Below are positions 53,002 through 61,297 of a stretch of 64,000 nucleotides of DNA, in pieces. The stretch spans positions 1 through 64,000 of the forward strand of contig NZ_QNUG01000002.1 of NCBI RefSeq assembly GCF_003385395.1, given 5' to 3'. Position 1 is the first letter of the stretch; the number at the start of each line of letters is the position of its first letter. Source of the DNA: Epilithonimonas hispanica (GTDB lineage Bacteria; Bacteroidota; Bacteroidia; Flavobacteriales; Weeksellaceae). The translations under genes and the position numbers were made by a program. The notes beneath the pieces are model-generated. The model was not told where the DNA came from. It worked only from the letters and a program-made list of their open reading frames with translations, and did not search any database.

Positions 53002-53847
53002 ATGGAAATATTCTACGACAAAAAAACTTTTTCCGAATACATAAAAACACAAAAAGAGAAAAACAAAACAATTGGATTCGCCCCAACAATGGGAGCCTTA
53101 CACGCTGGACACATTTCACTTTACAAAGAAGCCAGACAAAAAAATGATATAGTTATTTCTTCAATCTTTGTCAACCCAACACAATTCAACAATCCTGAAG
53201 ATCTAGAAAAGTACCCTAGAACCATTGATGTTGATATAAAAAAACTAGAAAATTCGAATCTTGTAAATGCCGTATATATCCCAAGAGTTGAAGACATCTA
53301 CCCTAATAGAATGGAAAGAAAACATTACAACTTTGGAGGAATTGAAAACGAAATGGAAGGTGCTGCAAGACCAGGTCATTTTGATGGTGTTGGAACAGTT
53401 GTAGAAGAATTATTTGTACAAGTACAGCCAGACAATGCCTATTTTGGAGAAAAAGATTTCCAGCAGCTGAAGATAATCGAAAAGCTGGTTGAAGTTTTAA
53501 ATTTAAAAATCAACATCCATGGTGTTAAAATCCATAGAGAAGAGAACGGACTAGCAATGAGCTCTCGCAACATGCGTCTTTCTGAAATTGAAAAAGAAAC
53601 TTCCTCTCTTATATATAAGACTTTGAAACAAGTTAATGACTGGACAAAAACCTTAAATATTTCTGATATTAAAGAAAAAGTTGAAAACATCTTCAACCAA
53701 GGAGAAATGGATTTAGAATACTTTATGATTGCAGACGAGGAAACCTTGAAAGAAGTAAATTCTATTTCCAACGACAAAAACTACCGCGCTTTCATCGTTG
53801 TGAACATTGGAAACGTAAGATTGATTGACAATCTTCACCTCGATTAA
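53002..53847 (+). CDS. panC: Pantothenate synthetase (pantoate-beta-alanine ligase)
   Basis: PanC joins pantoate and beta-alanine using ATP in pantothenate and CoA synthesis. The 281-residue product has the HIGH-like motif (FAPTMGALHAGHISLYKEAR), FVNPTQFNNPEDLEKYPR, GPDNAYFGEKD-like QPDNAYFGEKDFQQL, and the KMSKS-equivalent loop MSSRNMRL. Length and motifs are complete. panB and panD are not in the window. It is transcribed alone and diverges from the GT5-like gene. Confidence 0.97.
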   Translation: MEIFYDKKTFSEYIKTQKEKNKTIGFAPTMGALHAGHISLYKEARQKNDIVISSIFVNPTQFNNPEDLEKYPRTIDVDIKKLENSNLVNAVYIPRVEDIYPNRMERKHYNFGGIENEMEGAARPGHFDGVGTVVEELFVQVQPDNAYFGEKDFQQLKIIEKLVEVLNLKINIHGVKIHREENGLAMSSRNMRLSEIEKETSSLIYKTLKQVNDWTKTLNISDIKEKVENIFNQGEMDLEYFMIADEETLKEVNSISNDKNYRAFIVVNIGNVRLIDNLHLD

Positions 53848-53861
53848 GCCGAAAGATTTGG

Positions 53862-53896
53862 ACAAAAAAAAGAAGCTTCTTTTACAAGAAGCTTCT
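53862..53896 (-). terminator. Terminator of the Lys-Leu-Lys tRNA transcript
   Basis: A stem (53871-53880 with 53887-53896) is followed by a run of Ts on the minus strand, 50 bases after the last tRNA-Lys. It may also serve panC in part. Confidence 0.65.
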
Positions 53897-53946
53897 ACAC
53901 CAAATCACAAAATATTAATATGAAAAAAATTTACTTGCGTAAATTG

Positions 53947-54019
53947 TGACCTGGCTGGGATTCGAACCCAGGACCCATACATTAAAAGTGTATTGCTCTA
54001 CCAGCTGAGCTACCAGGTC
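53947..54019 (-). tRNA. tRNA-Lys (TTT), copy 2 in transcript order
   Basis: A cloverleaf on the minus strand has acceptor GACCTGG (54013-54019 with 53948-53954), anticodon stem ATACA/TGTAT with loop CTTTTAA (anticodon TTT) and T-loop TTCGAAT. It is identical to 54193-54265. Confidence 0.96.
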
Positions 54020-54075
54020 GGCCACTTTAATTAATAACCTAGATTATTTAATTAAAATAATATTTTTCTTTGCAG

Positions 54076-54158
54076 TGCCTGCGACTGGACTCGAACCAGC
54101 ACATCCTTAGGAAACCACCCCCTCAAGATGGCGTGTCTACCAATTTCACCACGCAGGC
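54076..54158 (-). tRNA. tRNA-Leu (GAG)
   Basis: A class II cloverleaf on the minus strand has acceptor GCCTGCG (54152-54158 with 54077-54083), anticodon stem CCATC/GGTGG and loop TTGAGGG with anticodon GAG, and a long variable arm. Confidence 0.94.
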
Positions 54159-54192
54159 AAAAAAAACCGTATCCTTACGGACTTTTTGCTAG

Positions 54193-54265
54193 TGACCTGG
54201 CTGGGATTCGAACCCAGGACCCATACATTAAAAGTGTATTGCTCTACCAGCTGAGCTACCAGGTC
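54193..54265 (-). tRNA. tRNA-Lys (TTT), copy 1 in transcript order
   Basis: Identical over its whole length to 53947-54019. Identity continues a few bases beyond both ends. Confidence 0.96.
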
Positions 54266-54313
54266 GGCCACTTCTTAAACTTAGCAACGTATGTTGTTCC
54301 GTTTAGAGTGGTG

Positions 54314-54342
54314 CAAAGATAGGGCTATTTTTTAAATCTCAA
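54314..54342 (-). promoter_or_regulatory. Promoter of the Lys-Leu-Lys tRNA cluster
   Basis: On the minus strand TTG (54340-54342), an 18-base spacer and TATCTTTG (54314-54321), followed by CACC, lie about 49 bases before the first tRNA-Lys. Confidence 0.65.
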
Positions 54343-54374
54343 AATTTTTTTCGAACTTTGTTTAAAATAAAAAT

Positions 54375-54890
54375 ATGATTATTTCTCTATTAGGCTACAT
54401 GGGTAGTGGTAAATCTCACATTTCCAAAAACTTGAGCCAAAAAATAAATTTTAAATTAATTGACCTCGATCAGAAAATTTCTGAAGAACATCAGCAAACA
54501 GTTGCAGAAATCTTTCAAAATAAAGGAGAAATCTTCTTTAGAAAGGAGGAAAAAAGGATTTTAGAAGAAATTTTAAATTCAAAAGAGGATATAATTTTGA
54601 GTCTTGGAGGAGGAACCCCTGTTTATTACAACAATATGGATATTATCAATGAAAAATCAAAAAGTGTGTTTTTGAGAGGCTCTGTAAAAACACTTACAGA
54701 ACGTGTACTCTTGCAAAAACACACCAGACCGTTGATTTCGAAGTTAGAAGACTCTGATGTTCCTGAGTTTATCGCAAAACATCTTTTTGAAAGGAATACT
54801 TTTTATTTCAAAGCTCATTATACAGTGGATACAGATTCTAAAGAACCCAACAATATCTCCGACGAGATTATAAAAGCCTTAAAAATTTAG
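54375..54890 (+). CDS. aroK: Shikimate kinase
   Basis: The enzyme phosphorylates shikimate on the way to aromatic amino acids. The 171-residue product has Walker A (IISLLGYMGSGKSHISKNLS), the shikimate-binding Asp (LIDLDQKISEE), the FRKEEKRILEE Arg region, the LSLGGGTPV motif and the lid Arg (QKHTRPLISKLE). Length is standard. Its last four bases overlap the end of the convergent S4-domain gene. Confidence 0.96.
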   Translation: MIISLLGYMGSGKSHISKNLSQKINFKLIDLDQKISEEHQQTVAEIFQNKGEIFFRKEEKRILEEILNSKEDIILSLGGGTPVYYNNMDIINEKSKSVFLRGSVKTLTERVLLQKHTRPLISKLEDSDVPEFIAKHLFERNTFYFKAHYTVDTDSKEPNNISDEIIKALKI

Positions 54891-55318
54891 TCTTCTTCCT
54901 TCTCTTCTTTGAAAAAAGTATCCCAATCTTCATTATCCATATCATCGGAAGAGCCATCATCCACATAGCCATCCATATCTCGCCTATCTTTTTTGGTGGG
55001 TCTCCCGATGCCTTTTTGTCTGTAATAATCCTGAGATGCTTTTCTCATGTTTAGGATTTCGTATTGATCCTTTTCAGTCATATCAATTACATACATGGCC
55101 ACAAGCTTGGCTCCTACTCTACTTTTTGGGATATCTATAACTTTTATTTTGTAATCTATTTGATTCTTTCTGATTTTTATAACATCTCCTGCTTTTACTT
55201 CTTTTGAAGATTTTACAACATTCTCTCCAATGCTAACTCTATTTTTTTTGATCTCTTCTGTAGCAATGGTTCTTGTTTTATAAAATCTTACACTCCACAA
55301 AAATTTATCTATTCTCAT
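54887..55318 (-). CDS. S4-domain RNA-binding protein (Hsp15-like)
   Basis: A 143-residue protein. Residues 1-60 are an S4 domain (MRIDKFLWSVRFYKTRTIAT, then KNRVSIGENVVKSSKEVKAG), as in Hsp15, which binds stalled 50S subunits with peptidyl-tRNA. A linker follows with basic residues (RQKGIGRPTKKDRRDMDGY), then an acidic tail of about 25 residues (DDGSSDDMDNEDWDTFFKEE). The basic-acidic tail is longer than in E. coli Hsp15 (133 residues). Confidence 0.9.
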   Translation of the reverse strand: MRIDKFLWSVRFYKTRTIATEEIKKNRVSIGENVVKSSKEVKAGDVIKIRKNQIDYKIKVIDIPKSRVGAKLVAMYVIDMTEKDQYEILNMRKASQDYYRQKGIGRPTKKDRRDMDGYVDDGSSDDMDNEDWDTFFKEEKEED

Positions 55319-55374
55319 AATTTTTTATACTTTTGTCACGTTAAATTAATCGCAATTTAAGATTAAATAAAAAA

Positions 55375-56112
55375 ATGAAGAAAATACTTTTAGGAATTGC
55401 TCTTTCTGTCGTTGCATTACAGAGTTGTAAAAAAGATGATGACGAAGTAGATACAACTGTAGTCTTGACTGTAGATGAACAAAAAACCTACGACGATGAG
55501 GCCGCGAAAGATTTCATGACTAAAAACTACATCAATAGCAAAGGTGTAATTACAGCGTTTGACAGTACAACCGATACTGATGATAATGAAAAAAAGCTGA
55601 TTGATTATGATTATGTAACCTTACCTTCTGGTGTTATTTATATCAAAAGAGAAGATTCTTTACAACCTAATCCAGGAAAACAGATTGGAACCAAAGATGT
55701 AGTTAGCTTATTTCAGGTTGTAAAAAGCTACGTATCCGCAAAAGTAGATGACAAAATAGTATTTGGTAGCGAATCTACATTTGCTAGCTCTGTAGCATCA
55801 GGAAATGTGATAAGAGACCCTGCCTATTACTATGTAAAACAATCTGTGATTGATGCATACAATACAGCCAATAGCACAACTATTGGAAGAAGTTTTTATG
55901 AGATAGAAGGATTCCAGGAAGGTTTAAAATATTTCAAATCTTTTGACCTTGACGACTCAGCTAATTACAATATGCAAGGCATCATCATTGTACCTTCCAG
56001 AGCTGCGTTTGCTAGAGACAATAACTTTTATGGAACTAGTTACAATAATAGAAGTTTTGTATTCAACTTCCAGATTTATAATACTAGAGAAAGATTGTCT
56101 ACTGAAAATTAA
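55375..56112 (+). CDS. FKBP-like lipoprotein
   Basis: A 245-residue protein with a lipobox at C18 (GIALSVVALQSCKKDDD) and an acidic linker. The C-terminal half shows remnants of an FKBP-type peptidyl-prolyl isomerase: GRSFYEIEGFQEGLKYFKSF, GIIIVPSRAAFARDN and SFVFNFQIYNTRE. Flavobacterial GldI and related lipoproteins have the same plan. The catalytic aromatic pocket is not clearly conserved, so isomerase activity is uncertain. It diverges from the S4-domain gene and ends at a terminator shared with mtaB. Confidence 0.75.
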   Translation: MKKILLGIALSVVALQSCKKDDDEVDTTVVLTVDEQKTYDDEAAKDFMTKNYINSKGVITAFDSTTDTDDNEKKLIDYDYVTLPSGVIYIKREDSLQPNPGKQIGTKDVVSLFQVVKSYVSAKVDDKIVFGSESTFASSVASGNVIRDPAYYYVKQSVIDAYNTANSTTIGRSFYEIEGFQEGLKYFKSFDLDDSANYNMQGIIIVPSRAAFARDNNFYGTSYNNRSFVFNFQIYNTRERLSTEN

Positions 56113-56134
56113 TTTAAATATTTTCTATAAATAT

Positions 56135-56168
56135 AAAAAACCGCAAATCAGATTTGCGGTTTTTTATT
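56135..56168. terminator. Bidirectional terminator between the FKBP-like gene and mtaB
   Basis: A stem (accgcaaa at 56140-56147 with tttgcggt at 56153-56160) is flanked by six As before and six Ts after. Confidence 0.85.
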
Positions 56169-56185
56169 TAAAGCTATTTCACTTT

Positions 56186-57544
56186 TTAAATTTTAGCAAG
56201 AAAATCCTCAAACTGATTCTCTTTTATAGAAACACATCCTTCTTCCAAGATTTTATCTAAGATAATATCTTCTATTTGATTAACAGATTTTTCATCGAAT
56301 GGTTTTGAAACTCTTACATAGTTTTCTGTAAAACCATACATCATTCCGTTTTTGTTTTCATGCTCCCAAAGAACAGGAAGTTTTTTTCCTAACTGAGTTC
56401 TGTAAAATTCCATTTTCTTTTTCTCGGAAAGGATTCTCAACATTTTGTTTCTTTTCTTTCTTTCGGAGATTGGAACTGCACCCTGCATTTCTGCAGCTTC
56501 TGTATTTTCTCTTTCAGAATAAGTAAAAACGTGAAGATAACTGATTGGCAAATCATTCAGGAAGTTATAAGTTTCCATAAACAATTCTTCTGTCTCTCCA
56601 GGAAATCCAACAATCACATCTACACCAATTGCTGCGTCTGGCATTACTTCTCGGATTTTATTAACTCGATTGTAATATAATTTGGTTAAGTAACGACGTT
56701 TCATTTTTTTCAACAATTCGTCACTTCCAGATTGAAGCGGAATATGAAAATGCGGAACAAAACTTCTACTTTTAGAAACCAATTCAATGCTTTCATCTTT
56801 TAGAAGATTAGGTTCGATGGAAGAAATTCTAATTCTTTCAATACCTTCGACTTTATCTAATTCAGAAATTAAATCCAGAAAAGTGTGCTCGTGTTTTTTA
56901 TTACCAAACTCGCCTTTTCCGTAATCACCGATATTAACACCAGTCAAAACGATTTCTTTAATATCTCTTCCAGCAATTTCTTTGGCATTCGCAACCACAT
57001 TATCGATGGTATCAGAACGAGAAATTCCTCTTGCTAAAGGAATCGTGCAATAAGTACATTTGTAATCACAACCGTCCTGAACTTTCAAAAAAGCTCTTGT
57101 TCTATCGCCTATTGAATAGGAACCAACAAAAAAATCTGCTTCATCAATTTCGCAAGAATGAATCTGAGCATAACTTTCTGATTTTTCCAAATCATCCAGA
57201 TAACTCAAAATATTAAATTTTTCCTTTGCTCCTAAAACCAAATCAACACCTTCGATTCCGGAAATTTCTTCTGGTTTCAACTGTGCATAACAGCCAATGA
57301 TGGCGACCAAACCTTCTGGATTTGCCTTCACTGCACGCTTGACGTGAAGTTTACATTCTTTATCTGCGTTTTCTGTCACAGAACAAGTATTGATAATATA
57401 AACTTTTGCAGGTTCATCAAAATTAACTTTCTTATAACCTGCATCTGTTAAAGTTCGTGCAATAGTAGAAGTTTCTGCAAAGTTGAGTTTGCAACCAAGT
57501 GTATGAAAAGCAACGGTTTTCGGTTGTGAATTGACGTCTGACAT
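56186..57544 (-). CDS. mtaB: tRNA (t6A37-C2) methylthiotransferase MtaB
   Basis: A radical SAM enzyme that converts t6A37 to ms2t6A37 in tRNAs reading ANN codons. The 452-residue product has an N-terminal UPF0004 domain with three cluster Cys (C18 in HTLGCKLNFAE, C54 in INTCSVTENA, C85 in IIGCYAQL), the radical SAM CxxxCxxC at C159, C163, C166 (DGCDYKCTYCTIPLARG) and a C-terminal TRAM-like region. The GCKLN rather than GCQMN motif separates it from MiaB. A -7 box TAACTTTG (57552-57559) leaves a leader of only a few bases. Confidence 0.95.
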   Translation of the reverse strand: MSDVNSQPKTVAFHTLGCKLNFAETSTIARTLTDAGYKKVNFDEPAKVYIINTCSVTENADKECKLHVKRAVKANPEGLVAIIGCYAQLKPEEISGIEGVDLVLGAKEKFNILSYLDDLEKSESYAQIHSCEIDEADFFVGSYSIGDRTRAFLKVQDGCDYKCTYCTIPLARGISRSDTIDNVVANAKEIAGRDIKEIVLTGVNIGDYGKGEFGNKKHEHTFLDLISELDKVEGIERIRISSIEPNLLKDESIELVSKSRSFVPHFHIPLQSGSDELLKKMKRRYLTKLYYNRVNKIREVMPDAAIGVDVIVGFPGETEELFMETYNFLNDLPISYLHVFTYSERENTEAAEMQGAVPISERKKRNKMLRILSEKKKMEFYRTQLGKKLPVLWEHENKNGMMYGFTENYVRVSKPFDEKSVNQIEDIILDKILEEGCVSIKENQFEDFLAKI

Positions 57545-57551
57545 AAGTTTG

Positions 57552-57559
57552 CAAAGTTA
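57552..57559 (-). promoter_or_regulatory. -7 box of mtaB
   Basis: TAACTTTG on the minus strand is followed by CAAACTT and the ATG, implying a very short or absent 5' leader. Confidence 0.45.
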
Positions 57560-57619
57560 TTAATAAAAATTAAAACCTTCCAAATGAATACTTTTTCTGA
57601 ATTTACAATTACTCCACCA

Positions 57620-57646
57620 AAATAATCCGGCTGTAAAAACCGGATT
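57620..57646 (-). terminator. Terminator after the 159-residue hypothetical gene
   Basis: A 7-bp stem (57624-57630 with 57640-57646) is followed by ATTTTGG on the minus strand, 20 bases after the stop at 57666. Confidence 0.55.
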
Positions 57647-57665
57647 CTATTATTTATTGCGACAA

Positions 57666-58145
57666 TTAATCTTTTGATTTTGGAACCTCAACTGCCAATT
57701 CATAAACTTTGGTATGTTTCAGATATTTTGAACGTTCTCTGGAAGTTACACTTTCCACTTCTCCTTTGTATAAAACAATTACAGCATCTTCTTTAATTTG
57801 CCAATCTGCATCGGAGAAATATTTTTCATCTGGGCTTTTATCTGTAATTTCTGTTTGTCTTTCTTTCAGTTTATCTGCAATTTCTTGAAACCCTTCATCA
57901 GCGGAATGTATGATTCTATAATCTATTCCGGCATCGGCTTTGAAATATTTATTTTCATTAATAAGATTAGCAGAATTATCTTCAACCGGGTTATCATTTC
58001 CATCCAGAAAGCCAACTTCAATCAGTTTTCCGTTTCTGTCTGTTGCAAATTGTTTTGCTTCGCCTATCGATTTGAATCCTGTATAAACATTACTGTTTTC
58101 GAATTCGTATTTTGTAAGTCTATCGACAATGTTTTCCGTTTCCAT
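57666..58145 (-). CDS. Hypothetical cytoplasmic protein
   Basis: I do not recognise this 159-residue acidic protein (METENIVDRLTKYEFENSNV). No signal peptide or membrane helix is visible. It reads as an alpha/beta protein with a possible strand pair near residues 33-50 (NGKLIEVGFLDGNDNP) and another near the C-terminus (DAVIVLYKGEVESVTSRERS). Codon and base composition match the neighbours, so it is probably resident rather than recent. It is flanked by its own terminator and a 234-base AT-rich gap before degP. Confidence 0.65.
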   Translation of the reverse strand: METENIVDRLTKYEFENSNVYTGFKSIGEAKQFATDRNGKLIEVGFLDGNDNPVEDNSANLINENKYFKADAGIDYRIIHSADEGFQEIADKLKERQTEITDKSPDEKYFSDADWQIKEDAVIVLYKGEVESVTSRERSKYLKHTKVYELAVEVPKSKD

Positions 58146-58345
58146 AATTTTATTTTTTTATAATATCAATCTTACAATTACTTTGCCAAGATGAATTAGC
58201 AAAGATTAGAATCAATCCATAAAGAATTAATAATCAATCAAATAAAATCATTAATGAAAAATCACATCTATTAATGTTTTTTTAAAAATGGTTAAACTTC
58301 GTTAAAAGTGTAACACTAAGTTTTTAGTTCATACTAATTTAGCAT

Positions 58346-58353
58346 TAAATTTG
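58346..58353 (+). promoter_or_regulatory. -7 box of degP
   Basis: TAAATTTG lies 26 bases before the ATG at 58380. No TTG is found at the usual upstream distance, so an alternative sigma factor or an activator is possible. Confidence 0.35.
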
Positions 58354-58379
58354 TGTAACAAAAATCTCAGAATAAAGAA

Positions 58380-59918
58380 ATGAATATCAAAATGAAGAAT
58401 ACATTAAAAAAACTAATGCCTTTTGCATTGACTGGAGTTATCTCTGGTGCAACGGTTTTCGGAGCTAGTCAATATTTCAGCAACGAAAATAATGGAGAAG
58501 ATTTCTCATACTTTACAACAGCTTCTAAAAAGTCATCTTTTGTAGGAATGAATTCTGCAATGGGAGACGATTTTGTAAAAGCTTCAAAAACTACAGTTCC
58601 TGCAGTTGTAACAATTAAAAATTATCAAGATCGTGCATCTTCTCAAAGAATGCCTGACAACGATATGTTCGATTTTTTCTTCGGACCTGGCAACAGTCCT
58701 TTTGGCGGTGGTCAACAAAGACAACAACAGCAGACACCTAAAAATATGCCTTCCGGATTAGGTTCCGGAGTTATTATTTCGCCAGATGGTTATATCATTT
58801 CCAACAATCACGTGGTGGCTGGTGCTAATAAATTAGAAGTTGTATTGAGCAACAAAAAATCTTACATCGCAACTCTAATTGGAACTGACCCAAACACAGA
58901 CATCTCTCTTCTTAAAATCGAAGAAAAAGGTTTGCCTTACCTCAACTTTGCTAACTCTGATATGGTAGAAGTTGGACAATGGGTTTTGGCTGTAGGAAAT
59001 CCGCTTGGACTTAACTCTACTGTAACTGCGGGAATCGTTTCTGCAAAAGGAAGAAGTATTGATATCCTTAGCCAGCAATCCAGAACACCAATTGAAAGTT
59101 TTATCCAAACAGATGCGGCCATCAACCCTGGAAACAGTGGTGGTGCTTTGGTAAATGTAAACGGAGATTTAATCGGAATCAATACTGCTATTCAGTCTAA
59201 AACCGGATATTATGAAGGTTACGGATTTGCAGTTCCATCCAACTTAGCAAGAAAAATCGTTGAGGATATCAAGAAATTTGGTTTGGTACAAAGAGGTTTC
59301 CTTGGAATTGGAAGTTTAGATTTATCTAATGATATGCAGGTTGCTGCTTACAATCAGAAAAATAAGGCTAATCTAAAAGTTGGCGACGGTGTTTATGTAA
59401 CAGAAACAACATCAAAAAGTGGTGCTGAAGATGCCGGAATTAGACCCGGTGATATTGTAACCAAAATCGATAATACAGATATCAGCAGTTTTGCAGACCT
59501 ATCTTTCGCTATCGGAAGCAGAAGACCTGGCGATAAAGTCTCTGTAACTTATACTAGAAACGGAAAACCAAACACCGTAACTGTTACTTTGAAAGACCAA
59601 AAAGGCGGAACATCATCCAGAAGCAAAGATGATCTAACTGTGACGGAAAAAATCGGTTCTGAGTTTGAACCTCTTAGCGAAAGAGTGAAAACTGACTACG
59701 GATTGGAAAGTGGTGTTTTGGCCAAAAATGTGACTGAAGGCGGCGAAATGGACAAAATTGGTGTGGTTGATAATTACATCGTAATGGAAATCAATGGAAA
59801 ACCTGTTAACTCTCAGAAAGATGTTGAAAAAATCCTGAATAATTTCAAAGGAAATGTACAAGTAAAATATGTAGATGCTTACGGAAGAATCACGACAAGA
59901 GGTTTTAAATTGCAATAA
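58380..59918 (+). CDS. degP: Periplasmic serine protease DegP/HtrA
   Basis: A 512-residue S1C protease and chaperone for misfolded envelope proteins. The N-terminal hydrophobic stretch (about 12-32) serves as signal or anchor. The protease domain has H144 (SNNHVVAG), D174 (NTDISLLK) and S253 (GNSGGAL). A Gly/Gln-rich insertion (residues 104-122) precedes the first strand, matching the regulatory LA loop. Two PDZ domains follow (about 295-395 and 410-505: GAEDAGIRPGDIVTKIDN; GGEMDKIGVVDNYIVMEING). The ATG at 58392 is a possible alternative start. The gene ends before a terminator at 59977. Confidence 0.95.
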   Translation: MNIKMKNTLKKLMPFALTGVISGATVFGASQYFSNENNGEDFSYFTTASKKSSFVGMNSAMGDDFVKASKTTVPAVVTIKNYQDRASSQRMPDNDMFDFFFGPGNSPFGGGQQRQQQQTPKNMPSGLGSGVIISPDGYIISNNHVVAGANKLEVVLSNKKSYIATLIGTDPNTDISLLKIEEKGLPYLNFANSDMVEVGQWVLAVGNPLGLNSTVTAGIVSAKGRSIDILSQQSRTPIESFIQTDAAINPGNSGGALVNVNGDLIGINTAIQSKTGYYEGYGFAVPSNLARKIVEDIKKFGLVQRGFLGIGSLDLSNDMQVAAYNQKNKANLKVGDGVYVTETTSKSGAEDAGIRPGDIVTKIDNTDISSFADLSFAIGSRRPGDKVSVTYTRNGKPNTVTVTLKDQKGGTSSRSKDDLTVTEKIGSEFEPLSERVKTDYGLESGVLAKNVTEGGEMDKIGVVDNYIVMEINGKPVNSQKDVEKILNNFKGNVQVKYVDAYGRITTRGFKLQ

Positions 59919-59976
59919 AATTAAATGTTAGATATTAGACTCTAGATTTTAGACTAATTCTAAAATTATAAATTTT

Positions 59977-60009
59977 GAAAGCCATTCTTTACGGATGGCT
60001 TTCTTTTTT
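59977..60009 (+). terminator. degP terminator
   Basis: A 9-bp perfect stem (gaaagccat 59977-59985 with atggctttc 59995-60003) is followed by six Ts on the plus strand. The 58 bases before it hold only degenerate agattttagac-type words. Confidence 0.85.
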
Positions 60010-60012
60010 GGG

Positions 60013-60020
60013 TAAATTTG
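60013..60020 (+). promoter_or_regulatory. -7 box of the MFS gene
   Basis: TAAATTTG, followed by CA, lies directly after the degP terminator. Its last three bases are a TTG that would otherwise be read as the start codon. Confidence 0.5.
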
Positions 60021-60038
60021 CAACGCTTAAAATCAATC

Positions 60039-61247
60039 GTGAAACTTTTCAATTCCTATATCAACACTTTCAAAGGACTTTCAAGAGAAGCTTGGATGTT
60101 GTCTATTGTGATGCTCATCAATCGTTCTGGTTCGATGGTTTTGCCGTTTTTGGGCGTTTATATGACAGACCATTTGAAGTTTTCTTTAGAAAATGCAGGA
60201 ATTGTTTTAAGTTTTTACGGAATTGGTTCGGTTCTCGGTTCTTGGTTAGGTGGCTATTTGACAGATAAATTTGGGGAATATTATATTCAAAGTTGGAGTT
60301 TGTTTCTCAGTGCGCCGATATTTCTAATAATACCATTTTTCCCGAGTGTGGAGATGATGGCTGTTTTGATTTTTCTTCAAAGTACAATAAGTGATACTTT
60401 CCGACCAGCGAATTCTGTAGCGATTACAAAATATGCAAGACCGGAAAATCTGACCAAAGCTTTTTCTCTCAACCGAATGGCTGTCAATCTTGGATTCTCT
60501 ATTGGTCCTGCTTTGGGTGGCGTTTTATCAGGGATCTCTTATAATTTTCTATTCGTTTTCAATTTCACAGGTGCTTTGATTGCCGGAATCATTTATGTCA
60601 TCTTTTTCAGAAAAAGAAACAAAATCTTCCGCGAGAAAAAGAAATTAGAAACTTTTGAAGTTGTAAAGAAAACAGGAAAATCGCCATACAAAGATTATCC
60701 TTTTCTAGTTTTCAGCTTTTTATGTACCATTTTTGCAATCTGCTTTTTTCAGTTTTTCAACACAATTCCTTTGTTTTATAAAGATGTTGCTAAGTTGAGT
60801 CAAAGTACGATTGGGTTTATTTTAGGTTACAGCGGATTTATCATTGTATTATTGGAAATGCCTTTGGTAAGCATTGCAGAAAGAACTTTGAAGATTCCTC
60901 AGATTTTATTTTTAGGAGCAGTATTGGCGGGATTATCCTATTTGATGTTGATATTTGGCAGTAACATCACTTGGTTGGTTCTATCGATGACGGTTTTGTG
61001 TATTGCGGAGATTTGGGCACTTCCATTTATGTCAACAGTTACAGCACTTCGTTCAGAAAACGGAAACAAAGGAGCCTATATGGGAGTTAACGGCATTGCG
61101 TTTTCCTTTTCATTCATTATCACTCCGTTTCTGGGAACTTATGTTGTGAGTCGATTTGGATTCGATAGTTTGTGGCTTGGTTCTTTTGCTGTCCTCACAA
61201 TCACCTCATTTTTGCTTTTTGTTGTCGTTAAAAAAATGATAAAATAA
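60039..61247 (+). CDS. MFS transporter
   Basis: A polytopic protein with about twelve membrane helices and the MFS motif between helices 2 and 3 (GSWLGGYLTDKFGEYYI). I place the start at the GTG 60039 (MKLFNSYINTFKGLSREAWM), 402 residues. The frame runs to a TTG at 60018, but that TTG is part of the likely -7 promoter box, so it should not be in the mRNA. Relatives include drug-efflux and sugar transporters. No substrate can be assigned. The gene has its own promoter and is followed by a bidirectional terminator. Confidence 0.85.
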   Translation: MKLFNSYINTFKGLSREAWMLSIVMLINRSGSMVLPFLGVYMTDHLKFSLENAGIVLSFYGIGSVLGSWLGGYLTDKFGEYYIQSWSLFLSAPIFLIIPFFPSVEMMAVLIFLQSTISDTFRPANSVAITKYARPENLTKAFSLNRMAVNLGFSIGPALGGVLSGISYNFLFVFNFTGALIAGIIYVIFFRKRNKIFREKKKLETFEVVKKTGKSPYKDYPFLVFSFLCTIFAICFFQFFNTIPLFYKDVAKLSQSTIGFILGYSGFIIVLLEMPLVSIAERTLKIPQILFLGAVLAGLSYLMLIFGSNITWLVLSMTVLCIAEIWALPFMSTVTALRSENGNKGAYMGVNGIAFSFSFIITPFLGTYVVSRFGFDSLWLGSFAVLTITSFLLFVVVKKMIK

Positions 61248-61248
61248 A

Positions 61249-61273
61249 AGCCTTCTCAATTACTGAAAAGGCT
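61249..61273. terminator. Terminator between the MFS and YceI genes
   Basis: A 10-bp stem with one mismatch (61249-61258 with 61264-61273) lies between convergent genes. It has TTTTAT on the minus-strand side and TCTTACTTTATTTT on the plus side. Confidence 0.7.
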
Positions 61274-61297
61274 CTTACTTTATTTTAGCAAAATCCG

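Noticed and set aside
54128-54322. Open frame of 64 codons across tRNA-Leu and tRNA-Lys
   Set aside because: It overlaps two tRNA genes antisense, and its apparent protein pattern comes from conserved T-arms.
55943-56260. 105-codon frame overlapping the end of the FKBP-like gene and mtaB
   Set aside because: It runs through a bidirectional terminator and overlaps two supported genes. It has no family resemblance.
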